64,000 bases of DNA from Arcuatula senhousia (taxonomy: Eukaryota; Mollusca; Bivalvia; Mytilida; Mytilidae), in contig OZ020307.1 of NCBI GenBank assembly GCA_963971305.1, forward strand, positions 56,789,702 through 56,853,701. The letters are read 5' to 3'. The translations under genes and the position numbers were made by a program. The notes beneath the pieces are model-generated. The model did not search any database and was not told the origin of the DNA. It saw only the letters and a list, made by a program, of their open reading frames with translations. This document shows, piece after piece, positions 1 to 12,747 of the stretch; the stretch's first letter is position 1; the number at the start of each line of letters is the position of its first letter.

Positions 1-2657
1 TTAATATCAAATTACCAGCTATTGTTAACACTGGCACAATGGACACAGTAGACATCAGTTAAATATAATTCTTTTTTACCATTTCTCCTATTGTCCTTTT
101 TTTTAAAATCATACACCATTACATTTTTTGACTGTCTTCCGTTTGCCAGTTGTAAATGCTAGCCAGAAATACCCTGGCTGACACCCATATTTGGTATATT
201 TGTCTCAACTTCCCAACAGAAATTCCTCACATGCCTTAATTATCAAATCAAATTTGCAAGGCTTTTTCTAAAAACAAATCATCAAGAAATTTAGGGAATG
301 TAAACAAAGTTTACTATACCCATGATACCATGGGCCTGACAAAAACTGCCTTGCATATTTTCAAATTCTTTTTTATACATTATCACATTCTGATAAAAGA
401 ATTTCACCATCAATATGAAAATAAAACACTTAGTCATGCCTCAGTGATCTCCCTGTGTCCACTACAAGCACCAAATAAAGAGAGATAGAGAGATAACTTA
501 AAAAAAATCAATTTCAAGCTTCAAAATTTTACCTTTTGGACCAATTTAGATTATTCCTCAACATATACACCATTCTAAACCAGATGGTCTGACATCGCTT
601 CCGTCTTATCACTATGCCACGACAATAGTAAACATCAAAACATTGCCACCGAGGCAAAAATAGAACTCGCTTACATGAATATTTAAAAATTTAAAAACCC
701 AACATGAAAGAAGCCAATTATCAATGAATTTATTGAATTGTCAGTCAAATATTTTTAAAAGTAATAACTCTACAGTTAATAGTTGTAGTCAATCCTCTCT
801 AAAATATGTATACTGGCTGTTACTTCATTTGGAAAAAGTGTTAAGAGTACATGTTTTGAAGTTCATTACTAATATTGTGCTTACATTAGGATAAGGGTTT
901 GAAAAGAAATCCCTTTATGTATACGGGTGCACTTTATTAAGTGGCGGCAATTAGGCTTAAAGAATTACAATCTAACTTGAATGTCATTAGCTCATCACCC
1001 CTATCATTTTTTTTGAAATGATGGCAGTTATAAAATCATATTTGGTCATATCTGATCAAAAAATGGGTTATGGGTGAAATTCATTTATGAGTTTAAAAAG
1101 TTTAAAAAATAAATAAGTAGAAAAAGGTAACACAAAAATACACATATCCTGTCGTAAATCATTTTCATATTAAAGCAATGGGATTTTTGGGTGTGGCCCT
1201 TCCTTAGCGGCCTGTAGAAATCATGCGTGCAATACATTTCAAAATCATGATTGACACATATAGTTAACCGCCTTTAATCAGGCTTGCATTAAAAAAAGAA
1301 TTTTCAAAATTGAATGAATAATAAATATACAACAGAAGTTTTGTCAATACACAAGTTTTAGTCCCTTTTGGCCCTTACTTCAAAAATGGCAGGGCCACAA
1401 ACCCCAAATACATTACTAAACTTCCTTTTGTATTTACAAACAATTGGTCAATATTTACACAAGATATCTTACAGACACCAAATGTCCCAAGAGGACAATG
1501 ATGAAGACATTGTCAATAACATTATACCCTGCAAAAAAACCTTTCATATACACAGTGACTCAGTACTTGAAAACCTTAGAAAAGATGCACCCAAACGCAC
1601 GTAAATAATGTTTAAATGGTCACGGTACCTAAGTCGACTCAGTAGAGCAATGCTTAAATAATAGTTCATTGTTTACTGTCATGCACGTTGCTGCACATTG
1701 AAGCTTCAGAACTTATGTAAAAATGCGACAAACCATAAAGGATTGAAGCATATCAAAGACGCCTATTATCAATAATTAACTCTTATACAACAATAGCAAT
1801 AAAATCATTACAAAAAAATATTAAAAAAACCACAAAATTTTAAATTCATTTTTTTTTTGTCATAGAAAATCAATTATGCATTTCCAAGTTGCAAGTCATG
1901 ACAATTAAAACAAGATTAGATCTGAAAATTATGCAAACAAGGGTTTAAATATTGTTGATAAACTTTCCCGATTACCAATTTAATCGAAAAATGGCAAACT
2001 CCAAATCTAAACATCTCATCGCAATATACATTAATGGAATCAATTAGTAATAACACATTTTGGTATCTCTTCATCGAGTCTCCGACTTAACACATGGTTT
2101 GTGGTTTTACCTATTCAGGCATAAAGAATTTAAGATTTTATGAGAGATAGATGAACTAGAATAGAGCTAGCAAATCCCAAAGGTCGGTGTGAACTTTTCC
2201 GGAGCGGCTTAGCATAGGCAGTACTAAAATGAAGGGCTATATATATGGCCAGAGGGACCTTACTTTGACCATTGATTGTGGAACAAACAAAAATAAAACC
2301 CTTATCCCATAATTGACGCTGATAACATAAAATAATATCATGTATTTATTTACAATTATTCAAAGATGGTTAATCAATCAACAACAAATTTAAAGATGAA
2401 TGTTCATAAGAAAAGAATTTAAAAAGATAAATGGATATGTTTCTTCTTTACACTGCGATAAAACGCTTGGACTTGTCACATAATTAGCAAGTAAATATTT
2501 TTGACCTTATCATATCATTAGCATTTTTCCCCACCTAATCACATATTCTCAACCTGAAAAATGTTGCCTATTCAAGCGTTTAATCGCCTTCTACATGTAA
2601 AAAGAAAGTGCTCCCCCACCTTCCGAGTCAATGTCTAGAAAACCCTTGACCAAAAAA
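1..2657. other. AT-rich non-coding stretch
   Basis: No coding region, RNA gene or recognisable mobile element was found here. The longest open frame (1368-1604) has no recognisable motif and no exon-like boundaries. Base composition is strongly AT-rich with many homopolymers, as in intergenic or intronic animal DNA. Confidence 0.5.
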
Positions 2658-2659
2658 TA

Positions 2660-3242
2660 AAGGAGTAGAGCCACGAAGGCCCCAAAATGGCCCAAAAATT
2701 CAACTTTGATATATCTGCTTGTACTTGCTGCATTAATGTTCATTAGTCTTTACATTTCATGAATTGCAATATTTTTTCCTTCAATTATTTATCAATAAGG
2801 AGAGCAGCGAGGTAAAAAATAGACTATTTTGTGAAAAATAACAATTTGGGACAGTTTTCCTTGATTTTCATGTATAAATCGATGAATATGAAATGGGCCA
2901 CAACTGTCGACCAAAATTATTTTGTGATAGAAATGTGTATTATGATATTATAAATTAATTATCAAAGAATTACGGTGGTCGAAGAATGTGGCCAATACTA
3001 ATTTTGAAGAAATATGCAGAGAAACCAGAGAAAATGTGTGAAAAATGAGGAATTTTCAAATTTATGGCCTGTTTGAAGTCTAAAGGCTAAACATGTGGTG
3101 TAAATATTTTGCTAAATCTTACAGATATGAAAAGTTTGTTCATACCTTAACATATTTTAGTTAAATTTTTAACAAGTTATATTATAGTTGAAAAATAGTG
3201 AAAATACTGGGCCGATAAATGGCTTTCGTGGCTCTACTCCTT
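2660..3242. mobile_element. 583-bp MITE with TA target duplication
   Basis: The left end AAGGAGTAGAGCCACGAA recurs as its reverse complement at 3225-3242. Both ends are flanked by TA (2658-2659 and 3243-3244). No open frame of note lies inside. Short non-autonomous elements with a TA duplication usually belong to the Tc1/mariner superfamily; that assignment is an inference. Confidence 0.7.
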
Positions 3243-3375
3243 TAAAGTATCAAAAATGGTCAAAATATGGTGTTAAGGGCAAAAACTTTTTGTTTCATTT
3301 TCATTGTTTATTATGTCCCCAAACCTTGCCTAAGAAATTAACACAGTGAATGAAGAATGCTAGAACTTTTAATTT

Positions 3376-3560
3376 TCAGCCATATTTTGAGGCCAAAATT
3401 ACAAATACCAAAACGCAGGCATGAACGGTCAATTTGGATATGCTATATATCGATATTTCAAGGAGTAACCTCTCATCAGTAGCATTTAAATCAAAACATT
3501 GGAAGGTCAAATTCCAAAACTGTTGAAAACGAAAAGTACTCAAAACCAAAACGTTCGAAC
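3376..3560 (-). repeat. Single partial copy of the hammerhead-bearing repeat family
   Basis: On the minus strand this block matches about half of the 384-bp monomer that is tandemly repeated at 38822-40063, including the GAAATATCGATATATAGC segment. It is a lone, partial copy. The minus-strand open frame across it is a by-product of the repeat: related frames occur in the other copies and show no coding features. Confidence 0.75.
3440..3485 (-). ncRNA. Hammerhead ribozyme motif (intact, lone copy)
   Basis: Read on the minus strand: stem I ATGCTA/TAGCAT (6 bp), core CTGATGA, stem II GAGG/CCTT around a 5-nt loop, GAA, and stem III ATAT/ATAT around CG. H17 is A, so cleavage is predicted just before TAGCAT. 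All core residues of the hammerhead consensus are present. The G-U pair closing stem II and A at position 17 are less common than G-C and C. Folding was done by eye only. Confidence 0.6.
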
Positions 3561-3599
3561 AAGGCCTTATCAGCACTGGTCCTTTATCATGAGTTTCTT

Positions 3600-4963
3600 T
3601 AACCTTCAAAGTCACATATGAAGCAGATTCTTACAATCACTTCTAGAAGAAATTTTAGCCTAGCTCTACCTTTGAATCCCACCCTCTGTTACATTGATGA
3701 TTCTAAGAGTTTTAGAAAGTTTGCTTCATATTTAAACCTACTGTAACAGTTGGAAATAACATTCAATGAAAATTTCAACAAAGCTCTATTACTAACGTAA
3801 TGACTTCAGTTTTCCAATTGTGTGTTGCAATATTCTGTCCGCTACAGCTTGTGTAGTTAATATATGAAACTGATATGTTATTCCTGGGTTTGTTGAACTA
3901 GCATAGATTTTCATGGTTAAGCGTAATGTCCAGCACCAGTCAACATTCAACATGCAGGACAAACAAATTGCTAAAAAAGGGATATGTTAATTACTCCTTG
4001 ATTGTTGTTTTCAATAAAAAAAAGTATGGCAGATATGCTCTCAGAGATAAAAAAATCTGAAATAGAGATTTGTCAGTTTGTTTTGTTTTGTCCAAGATTT
4101 GACACCCTTAATTGACCGTTAGCAACGCAACGTATGTGTTGGAGTGGACATCAGAATGTTTCCACATTTACGCCATTCAATTACTTTGCACACGTCCCGA
4201 TCATTTTCTGGCAAGGCGCCTCAACTCGTTACCAGGGTATTTGGCGTTTTCAAGTGGACTTTTACAGAAAAAAAAATACGCAACATTTCGTTATTGCACC
4301 TTACAATTTTAAACCATTGGATTCTTGAATAACCAACACTTTCTTAACAGTCTCGACATGGTGGCATTGTGTCACAAAGCATTATGAAGTCTTTGAAATA
4401 TTACTACAATCTCAACACAGTCTTTACAACAGTAAGTATATTGAGTCTAGACCTATTTTTGACCGTGTCTTTGCACAGGGAAACACAACTGTTTAGATAA
4501 ATTTATATAACTCGGGTAATCTGAATGGATAAGAAAATTCGTAATAGAATTACTATTACCCCTTTGTTACACCGTTACTTCTACTTTTAGTTATTCAAAA
4601 GTATCTTTTTCACATAATTATTAAAATATAAAGCATACCTTTCAGTTTTATGCATGAAATAATACAAGGCATTTTTCCATTTAGAAAATCTCTAGATAAT
4701 ATACACTAGAAAAATATTTCAAGCAAATACCAGTTTTTAAACGTTGTAAAAACATGTCTGTCGTCACCCATTTCTATATGTTTAAAATGTACTTTTCGAC
4801 GACATGCTAGTTGCTTTGTATTTGGTGATATATCTAATTTGCTCTTGATATTTGATGAGCATTTATTCTTGCATTGTTATCTAATATTTTTTTAAATGAA
4901 AAAAAAAACCTTTTTTTTTTTTCGTTTTAAAACATTTAATTATGTTTTGTGTTGTTGCCTGCG
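3600..4963. other. Non-coding stretch
   Basis: No supported gene or element. Several short overlapping frames at 4112-4332 compete with each other and show no recognisable motif. Confidence 0.45.
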
Positions 4964-4972
4964 ATGTTATTC

Positions 4973-7853
4973 GGGTGTTGCTAAAAGGCGGAACGGAAAA
5001 CGGAACGGAAAAACGGAAACGGAAAAACGGAATTTTAAATTTAATTCATATAGCAAAAAAAAAATGTTTTTATTCGCCGTTTTTCAACTTTTGACGCAGA
5101 TTTGATTTTTAATACTTGAATTGGCTTGTAGATTATTTTAAAAAATGGTTAGGAGACGGACGAAACAAACTTATGAAGCGAAAACATATAAAAAGATGCA
5201 TTAATTGTGAATTCTTTTTTTTTAAATACGTACTTTAAGTACAGATCGGAAAACTATATTTCGTCCTAAAACTTCAACAATCATAGACTTAGCGAAAAAC
5301 AATTCCTAACTACAATGTACGTTCTTATATTATAAAACACGATTTTCTTACGTATGGTTTCGTGTGGGCCCGGCTGGCGAAGTAGGCCAACAACAGCAGT
5401 CATTAAAATAAGCACACGATCTGTAAAAATATGTTCAGTCCTGTAAATTTCTGCATTTTTTGTAAAACAATCCCAAAAAAAAAATTAAATCAGAAATTCT
5501 GTCATGTAGATCCAAAATCCTAAATTCCTTGGCTGCAACAGAGCTTAGCTTGCCGAAGGGTCTTGTGATTCTGACATCGGGTTAGTGCTCAGCCAAAAGA
5601 GCAACCAAGGTGTGTACCCTAGGTGGCTAAATAGGGTGGCTCTCGTCCGTGGGGGTTGTCAAGTCTAAAATACGGAAAGCCTGACAGCTGATCATGGTGG
5701 ACCAACCTGCGTGGAGAGTGCTCCATGCATGTAAAAGATCTCTTTGAGAACCGCCAAGTAGTGCACCACATAGGCAAAGTTTTCGCCTTCAAAAAAGTTT
5801 CCCCTTTCCAGTGGTCTTCAATATTTATTGTTTCCCACCCCACCCCTATATTTTCACCACCAGTGCGATAAATTATACGTGTCAATTTCAAAATTGTTTT
5901 AACCATAAGATTCTGCCTACCCCTTATTGATCTTAGTCATAATATTCATATAATTGTTTTCTTGCTCGGTAGTTTTGGTTTATATTATCTAATGCTCTTA
6001 TAATCGGATAAAATGTATGGCTTTTTCAATATTTGGGTAGAGCGCCTCTGATGAGTCTTGAGGAGACGAAACGCTCGTCAGGCGTGGCAGTAAAATTTAT
6101 TGCCTGGAACGTTGTCAATTCTGTTTTTCTACGATCCGTGAAGGTTTAATTCCCCGAGGTTAGCTCCCCTGGTATCAAACCTTTTGTGCTGAAGACCACA
6201 TCAAAACTATAAGTTATCCGTGTAAATTTCAAAATTGTCTTAACCCTGAGGTTCTACAGAGATATACGGAATGTCGGTCTCTCAGATCAGCACGGAAGTT
6301 GGCTTGCTTATGTAAAAAAAATACCATTCCATTATGAAATTGACTCGCCCTATATAAATCATTTGCAACGCCACGATTTATTTAACGAGCAAGAACATCA
6401 TACCCTTTCGGAACATCTATTTTTTTCTTTTTTTTGCTTTTGTTGAGTTTGCGTTGCTACATGTGTTATAACAGTTTAATTGTGTTTTTTATCTCCAGTG
6501 TTTTTATATAAGACGTACAGTCAGATTTGAGTGCCCCTTTTGTATTTTCTCTGATTGGCTTGTCATACATTTATTTACGCTCGACCCCTGCAAAAAAATA
6601 GATGGCCCACATACATGTACTCTAGTAATATCAGTGACCCCTAACATGTACTCAAGATATGAAGCCAAGAACTTAGACTTAGTATTACTGGCGTACGGAC
6701 AGACAAGCGTCAAACTTCATATACATCCAACATACAAGGGCGGACAATAAATAAGTAGTTACAGTACATTGTGAAAACTTTGTAGGTACTAGAAAATAGT
6801 TTTAGCCACATGAAGAGGATACATGTATAGTGAAAAATAGTTCACATAAATTATACTGTGCGTAAATATAAAACATAGTTTAACTGATTTAGATAAAACA
6901 TTCTCTGTCTTAAATCCATTTGACGTATACGCGTGTTTGCTATTAATACAAAAATAGTGGTATTGGTTCTCTATTATAATGTTCCAAATCAGATTTTATT
7001 TAATGCTGAACGCAAATTTAAAATTGGCAAAAATGTCTCATTTGTTTTTATAAAATATCATTTACACATTTTAACCCCCAATAGGGTGAGTTCACGTAAA
7101 AATGGTTTGGTAAAATAATTGTGTTTCGATCACAAAAATAGAAAACCGATACAAAACAGAATCCCAACTTGTTTACTTTTTTCTTTGATGTTATTAGACT
7201 TGATTCCCTGACAAAACATATCCCATTCCAAATGCCTTACCATAACCAAATCTACGTCAATCTTGGTAAGTTTATTCATCTCTCTCGTTAACTTCTCCAG
7301 GTGAGGCTTACCAGGACTGGTGTGATTTTTCATCTGCTTCAACATAGTTCATCGGTCAAATTGGTAAAATATAAAATAACCGTATAGCAAGAGTACCAAG
7401 ACTCTTAGTATTAGAGACTTTTGGAATATTTATAGAAGTATTCTTCTTTGGATGTTACTTCCTAGACAACAGGGTCTCTTTTATACGCTGTTAACCTTAT
7501 ACAGAAAAACAATCATGATATACTATAATCTTACATGCTCTGAATAACCAATAAGCTGCAAATTATAGTAGCTTGATAAACTGGAGCCGATGGTATGTTA
7601 TTAAAGTATTAAAAGATTGTTCTATGATGTTCGGGATGAATAAATAATTTAGTGAATTTTATCATGTTTCATTATTAACAAACATTTTCATATATATAGA
7701 CGTCATGTAAAGCACATAAACACTTATATCAGCATCAAAAGTACAAAAAATGTGAAGTAAAACACAAAAATCACTTTAAAAAAATAAATCGAAATTCCGT
7801 TTTCCGTTTCAGTTTTTCCGTTCCGTTTTCCGTTCCGCATTTCAGCAACGTCC
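4973..7853. mobile_element. 2.9-kb TIR element with ACGGAAA-rich ends
   Basis: The left end runs GTTGCT, then CGGAACGGAAAACGG repeats (4977-5035). The right end (7795-7849) is its reverse complement with few differences, giving terminal inverted repeats of about 58 bp. Immediately outside are ATGTTATTC (4964-4972) and ATATTATTC (7854-7862), a 9-bp target duplication with one mismatch. No transposase was recognised inside, so it is probably non-autonomous. A 9-bp duplication fits Mutator-like elements, which is an inference. The interior includes a hammerhead motif at 6043-6084 and may itself be composite. Confidence 0.65.
6043..6084 (+). ncRNA. Hammerhead ribozyme motif with minimal stem III
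   Basis: Stem I is CGCCT (6043-6047) with AGGCG (6080-6084). The core CTGATGA is at 6048-6054. Stem II is GTCT/AGAC (6055-6058, 6064-6067) with a 5-nt loop. GAA follows at 6068-6070. Stem III is only ACG/CGT (6071-6073, 6076-6078) with loop CT, and C17 is at 6079, where cleavage is predicted. This matches the consensus fully. The very short stem III is typical of hammerheads in Penelope-like elements and retrozymes, which are thought to act better as dimers. Folded by eye. Confidence 0.75.
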
Positions 7854-7862
7854 ATATTATTC

Positions 7863-8640
7863 ACGGTCTATTTTTAGATCTTAAAGTTATGACTATGTGA
7901 CGATTAGAGGAGAGTTACCCCTTTAATTTTGTTTTTGATGGAGGATAACGTGTTTTCACTTTGATTTTTCTTTCTAAATGAATGAAGGTAATATGTTTTA
8001 ATACATGCATTATCATAATTTCAGCACAAAATAACAATAAGAGTGCACAATGTAACGGTCGACATCGGCTTCGCAATTTACTTGTCACCACTTGACTTGA
8101 TTCACCAAAATAATAAAATAAAATAAAAACAAACAAACAATTTTTAATAAAATGTTTACTTTTCAAGTCATCAAAATGTATGTCAGATACATGTAATTGC
8201 AGGAATGATTTCGTGCAAAGTTCTATATTTATGTATGACGTCTATATATAGTCTATTTTTATCAGTGGTTTTTTCTGTGTGGGGAAAACCATTTTTGTTG
8301 CTATTTTTATTTTAATTCATTCCGGGTTCCCATTACCCATCAACTTATATTTAAAGGGTTTTTAAAGAAACTTTAAAAAAAAATTCAATGAAGATTTCCC
8401 GATTTTGGTCCTTACCGTTGAAGAAAAAAAGGGTTACTTGTAAAATGAGTGTATCGACCATATATATATACATAAACATAAACATAAACATCATTTTATT
8501 CCAGATCAGGAGCCCACGAGGAGCAATAAGAGATTACAACAATGAGAGAAAGAACATAATTGATAGTTTAACAAATACAATCACATAGAATAGTATCTAA
8601 TTTACAACATATATTTTCAAAAACAAAAAACACACCTTTT
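7863..8640. other. Non-coding stretch between elements
   Basis: No gene was found. A segment near 8240-8315 (TGGTTTTTTCT, then GGGGAAAA, then TTGTTGCTATTTTTA) resembles one near 49690-49745, so it probably contains a fragment of a dispersed repeat. Confidence 0.35.
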
Positions 8641-9241
8641 ATTAAAAAACTCAAATAAACTCATTCTATGAAAATATTGTAAAAAACAAAATGAATAGTA
8701 TTGATGATAAAAGTAAACTAAATTTCTATAAAAAGTTGAATCCAGCCTTAAAAATAAAACCATATCTGTCAATTTCAAACTTTGAATTCAGGAAACTGAT
8801 TACAAAATTAAGAATCAGTGACCACAAACTATTAATTGAAAAAGGAAGGCACTTTAAAATTCCTAGAGAAGAAAGATTATGTCAAAAATGTCAGGTATTG
8901 GACGATGAAAATCATTTTTTACTTAGATGTACTTACAATGCAAACTTAAGAGTAACTTATTTTAACTTTTTATCTTTAGAACACATATCATTCAATAATC
9001 TGAATGATGAAGAAAAAGTAACTTATTTGTTAAACCCCTCAACACCATTGCAAGTAAATAAACTAGGATCCTTTATAAAAAAGTCTTTTGAACTGAGGAC
9101 AGGGGACCCTTAATTTTTTTTTTCTTTACTTGTAACTATGTATTACTGTGTGTTTTAGTTAGTTTTATATCTGTGTATGTTTATGTGTCACAAACTGTAT
9201 AAAAGTTTAATGACAATAAAGATTCGTATTCGTATTCGTAT
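8640..9241 (+). mobile_element. 5'-truncated LINE fragment with ATTCGT-repeat tail
   Basis: The frame at 8691-9113 (ATG start) encodes 140 residues corresponding to the C-terminal end of the LINE protein at 15936-19244: the RISDHKLLIEKGRHF segment followed by the zinc-binding pattern CQKC, H and C in ENHFLLRC. The rest of the reverse transcriptase is missing. The copy ends in a short tandem tail of ATTCGT units (about 9219-9241). Short-repeat tails mark the 3' end of several non-LTR clades. The left boundary is uncertain. Confidence 0.75.
8691..9113 (+). pseudogene. C-terminal fragment of LINE ORF (zinc-knuckle region)
   Basis: This is an open frame of 140 codons, but only the last part of an approximately 1100-residue LINE protein. 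It has no endonuclease and no catalytic YADD motif. The CxxC...H...C pattern lies at about residues 64-80. It cannot encode an active enzyme. Confidence 0.75.
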
Positions 9242-9346
9242 TAAATGTTACTGTCAATGATAAATCTAGCAACAACATTTAAAATCTGAGTGTCTTCCAA
9301 AGTCAGTAAAAAAATGAATTTATTAAGAGTGTTTAGATTTGAAAAA

Positions 9347-10237
9347 TTATGATATTTGTTTGAGACCTGTCACCAAATTAAATATATCAGCTCTTTTAAC
9401 TTCAAAAAATTGACACAAGCATAAGAAATGAATTTCATCTTCAATATCTCCGGATGAACATTTTTGACAAATTCTTTGTGATCTAGGAGTATTATTAAAC
9501 CGGCCAGTTTCAATTTGTAATCTATGTGCAGAAATTCTAAATCTGCACAATGCCTTTCTCTGGTTAAAATCTTTAACACAATTAAGATAATTTTCAAAAC
9601 AAAAATTATTTTTAAACTTCAAATAAGTAGAAAGCTTTCCATCAAGTTTTTCATCTCTTTGAACATGCCAGTTTTCAATCAGTTTACTTCTTAGATGTTT
9701 TTCAGTGAGATTATTAAAAGTTCCCTTTTTACAACTTCTTTTACTTATATCAATATCTAAACTTTTCAATAATTTGGTTACAAATTTATACCAAGACCAT
9801 TTGTTGTGACTATCTAAGTTTTGACTACAAAGATATGCATCTTTTAACAATATAAATTCAGTAGAAATATTCTCTAACCTAAACCAATATCTTAGTATTG
9901 ATTTGATAATATCATAATATAATGGAAATCTACCAACCTCTGATAAAACAGCAAAATTGACACTCCTTTTATTAACACCTAATATATTTTTAATAAATTT
10001 AATGTGAAGTTTTTCACACTGTACATTTTTGTAAATATTTTCATAATTAAAAGATGACCTGATCTTAGCAATAGATGTACAATAGCTACCCCATATTTCT
10101 GAATTATATAACAGTATCGGCTGAAGTGTATGGTTAAATATATGTAGACAAGACTTGACACTTGGATTCAAGCTTAAAAAATCACCTCTCAACTTATAAT
10201 ATGCTTTTAGAGCTTTGTTATAAAGTTCATTCCTCAT
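9347..10237 (-). pseudogene. LINE RT thumb and C-terminal zinc region
   Basis: A 296-residue frame covering the RT thumb, the connector (LHIKFIKNILGVNKRSVNFA) and the C-terminal CQKC...H...C zinc-binding pattern. It parallels the C-terminal third of the intact copy at 15936-19244. It is in a different frame from the YADD part because of an indel. Confidence 0.85.
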
Positions 10238-10589
10238 TAAATGAAAAGACCCTGATGCAGTAAAAAAAAACGCCTAAGTACCTATAACTAGAAACACATT
10301 CAATTAAATTATTTTGAAAATGGAAAGAATGCTGAATTTTTCTACCAGCTTTATTAAAAATTACTATTTTTGTCTTTTTAATATTCACTTTTAAGCACCA
10401 GTCATTACAAAACATTTCGAGCTTTATTAGTCTTTCTTGTAGACCTTCGGGTGTTTTCGAAAAAATCACAACATCATCAGCATACATTAAACAGTTGAGT
10501 TTTTGAACATGAAGTGATACTTCATCTATACAAGACTGTAAATAACTTGGAAGATCATTAATAAAAATCTTAAATAATGCAGGTCTCAA
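10227..10589 (-). pseudogene. LINE reverse transcriptase, catalytic YADD part
   Basis: Contains ALFKIFINDLPSYLQ and CLMYADDVVIFSK, the catalytic RT motif, followed by CNDWCLKVNIKKTKIVIFNK. The frame breaks at a run of A near 10261-10269 (the plus strand shows a homopolymer) before continuing into the C-terminal part. Confidence 0.85.
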
Positions 10590-10837
10590 ACTATCTCCCT
10601 GTCGAACTCCTAATTATATGAAAAAAGATTCTGTCAAAGTATCTCCTGTTTTAACACTTGCCTGACTTTTTTCATACATTGCAGATATAATTTTATAAAA
10701 TTTGGTGCCTATGTTAAGTTGTAACAGTTTTAGTTTAAGACCACTATGAATAACACTATCAAAGGCTTTGTTGAAGTCTACAAAGCAACAATATAATCTA
10801 CCATCTTTATGATGACAGTATTTTTCAAGTAATGTTT

Positions 10838-11269
10838 TTAAAATAAATACATGGTCTGCAGGTCTTGCATTTTTGTAAATCCAATTTGAGATGGGTCAAT
10901 CAAATTGTGAGTCTTTAAAAAAACTTCTAGCCTTGAGTTTAAAATATTGTTAAACAATTTACCAATATTGCTTGTAATAGTAATACCTCTATAATTATTT
11001 GGATTGGATGGATCATCAGATTTAAATATGGGTGAAATATATCCATTTGCCCAGGATGTAGGATACACCACATTCTTTAAACATAGATTAAAAATTTTAT
11101 GAAGACAAGGTAATATAAAAGATTGACTTGATTTAAGCATCTCATTAGATATGAGATCAGGCCCACTTGCCTTACCACATTTTAATTTAGATATTGCTTC
11201 ACATATCTCTTTATTTGATATTTCTGTATCCAACTCATTAAGAGTAGATAGTTTTTCCTTTTCATTCAA
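10838..11269 (-). pseudogene. LINE reverse transcriptase, N-terminal palm part
   Basis: It encodes the segment with KLKCGKASGPDLISNEMLK and SPIFKSDDPSNPNNYRGI, typical of the first RT motifs of non-LTR elements. The frame is interrupted before the FVDF..AFD motif, which lies in another frame at about 10770-10790. Between 10589 and 10838 there is also an in-frame stop just before the GVRQGD-like motif. It aligns with residues of about 480-600 of the intact relative. Confidence 0.8.
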
Positions 11270-11598
11270 TAATTTCTCAACAGTTTCAAGCCTTTCCTTA
11301 AATTTATCATCAACAGCAGTGTGTAAATTTTGAAAATGATCAAACCACTTATTAGTATCAATATTTAAAGCACAGTTATCCTTCTTTCGCTCCTGTATTT
11401 CATTGATTAAATTCCAATATTCTTTAGGATTATTTACCCTTAAGTCATCTTATTTATTTATTAGTGACTCTTTGTATTTTTTTCTCTTAAATTTTCTGTT
11501 TTTATTATAGTTTCTGTAAAGTTTAAAGTATCTACCCCTTATAAATGGATCCTTAGGAAAACTGGCAAAGAGTTTACCTGCTGAAATGAGACTTTGTC

Positions 11599-12747
11599 TC
11601 ATATTAAAAAGATCATGGTCAAACCATTTTTTTCCCTCTTTTTATTAGAAGGTTTACTTAAAGACAATTTAGCCGTTGAAATAAAGATTTCATTTAGGTC
11701 ATCAGCCAGTTTATTTATATTATCTGGTGATTCTTTCACATCCTGTTCAGTATATTTACCTATTTTCTTTTGAAACTCATCTGATGCAAGAATATACTGA
11801 AATTTTAGAGCTGACTTCTCATTCCATCTATAGTTTAATGGTGCTTTATGAATTTTAGTTTGTGATTTTTCTTTTATTTGAAATTTTGCTAATATTGACC
11901 ATGATATCTTGCAATGACAGTCTGAAAAAGTTGATAAAAAATCAGAAACCTCAAAGTATAAAATTTGGTTAAAAAAATTTTCATTTGTAATAAGGTAATC
12001 AACGGTGCTTTGACCATGTGTATTAAAACAAGTGTATTTCCCAAATAAATCACCAATACATCTACCATTAACAATTCTCAACTGATTACCAATACAAATA
12101 TCTAACAGTTCTTTACCTCTCTCATCTAAAGTTAAATCTAAGGTTCTTCTATCCCCTAAACTAAAATCTGGTTGGTATGAATCTGACAAAGGAAGATACA
12201 AGGAGTCATCACCAACAATAGTATCGGCTTCGTTAGATGTGCGTGCATTAAGATCACCACATAGTAATATATCCCCTTTCTGTTTATACATTATAATATC
12301 TTTCTCTATAGTTTGTAAAATATCAAATTCATGTTTTATATAGTATGATGAATTTGCAGGGGGTATATATGCTGCACATAAATAGACATCTTTCTGTAGA
12401 TTAAAAAAATCTTTTTCAAATTTAATCCATTGATAGTCATTAGATTTTGTGGGCAATATCTTAATATAATTTTTAATTGAATTTTTTCTAAAAATACCCA
12501 GACCACCATAGTATCTTCCATTTGTCGATATTGGTCTACATACAGGAAAGTAAGTGAATCCTTCTATAAACAAATTTTCATTATTACCAACATGAGTTTC
12601 ACCTAAAATAACAATATCAAAATTCTCAATTTCTTTTAAAAAGATATCATCACTAAGTTTATTAACATTATGTGAATTTACTCCTCCTAAGTTCCAATAA
12701 CACATTCTCAAACATGTTTGGTAATCCCTTTTCCTATTCATTATCAA
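11599..12747 (-). pseudogene. LINE endonuclease domain (APE type)
   Basis: Part of the broken LINE. The first true ATG is at 12741. In order, it shows the N-terminal CYWNLGG motif, VILGETHVG (catalytic Glu), LLCGDLNART (catalytic Asp/Asn), STVDYLIT, and SDCHCK in place of the usual SDH. These are the landmarks of apurinic/apyrimidinic-type endonucleases that nick target DNA for retrotransposition. The frame ends near 11599 before the reverse transcriptase because of a frame break. This copy keeps the first endonuclease strand that the intact copy at 15888 lacks. Confidence 0.85.
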
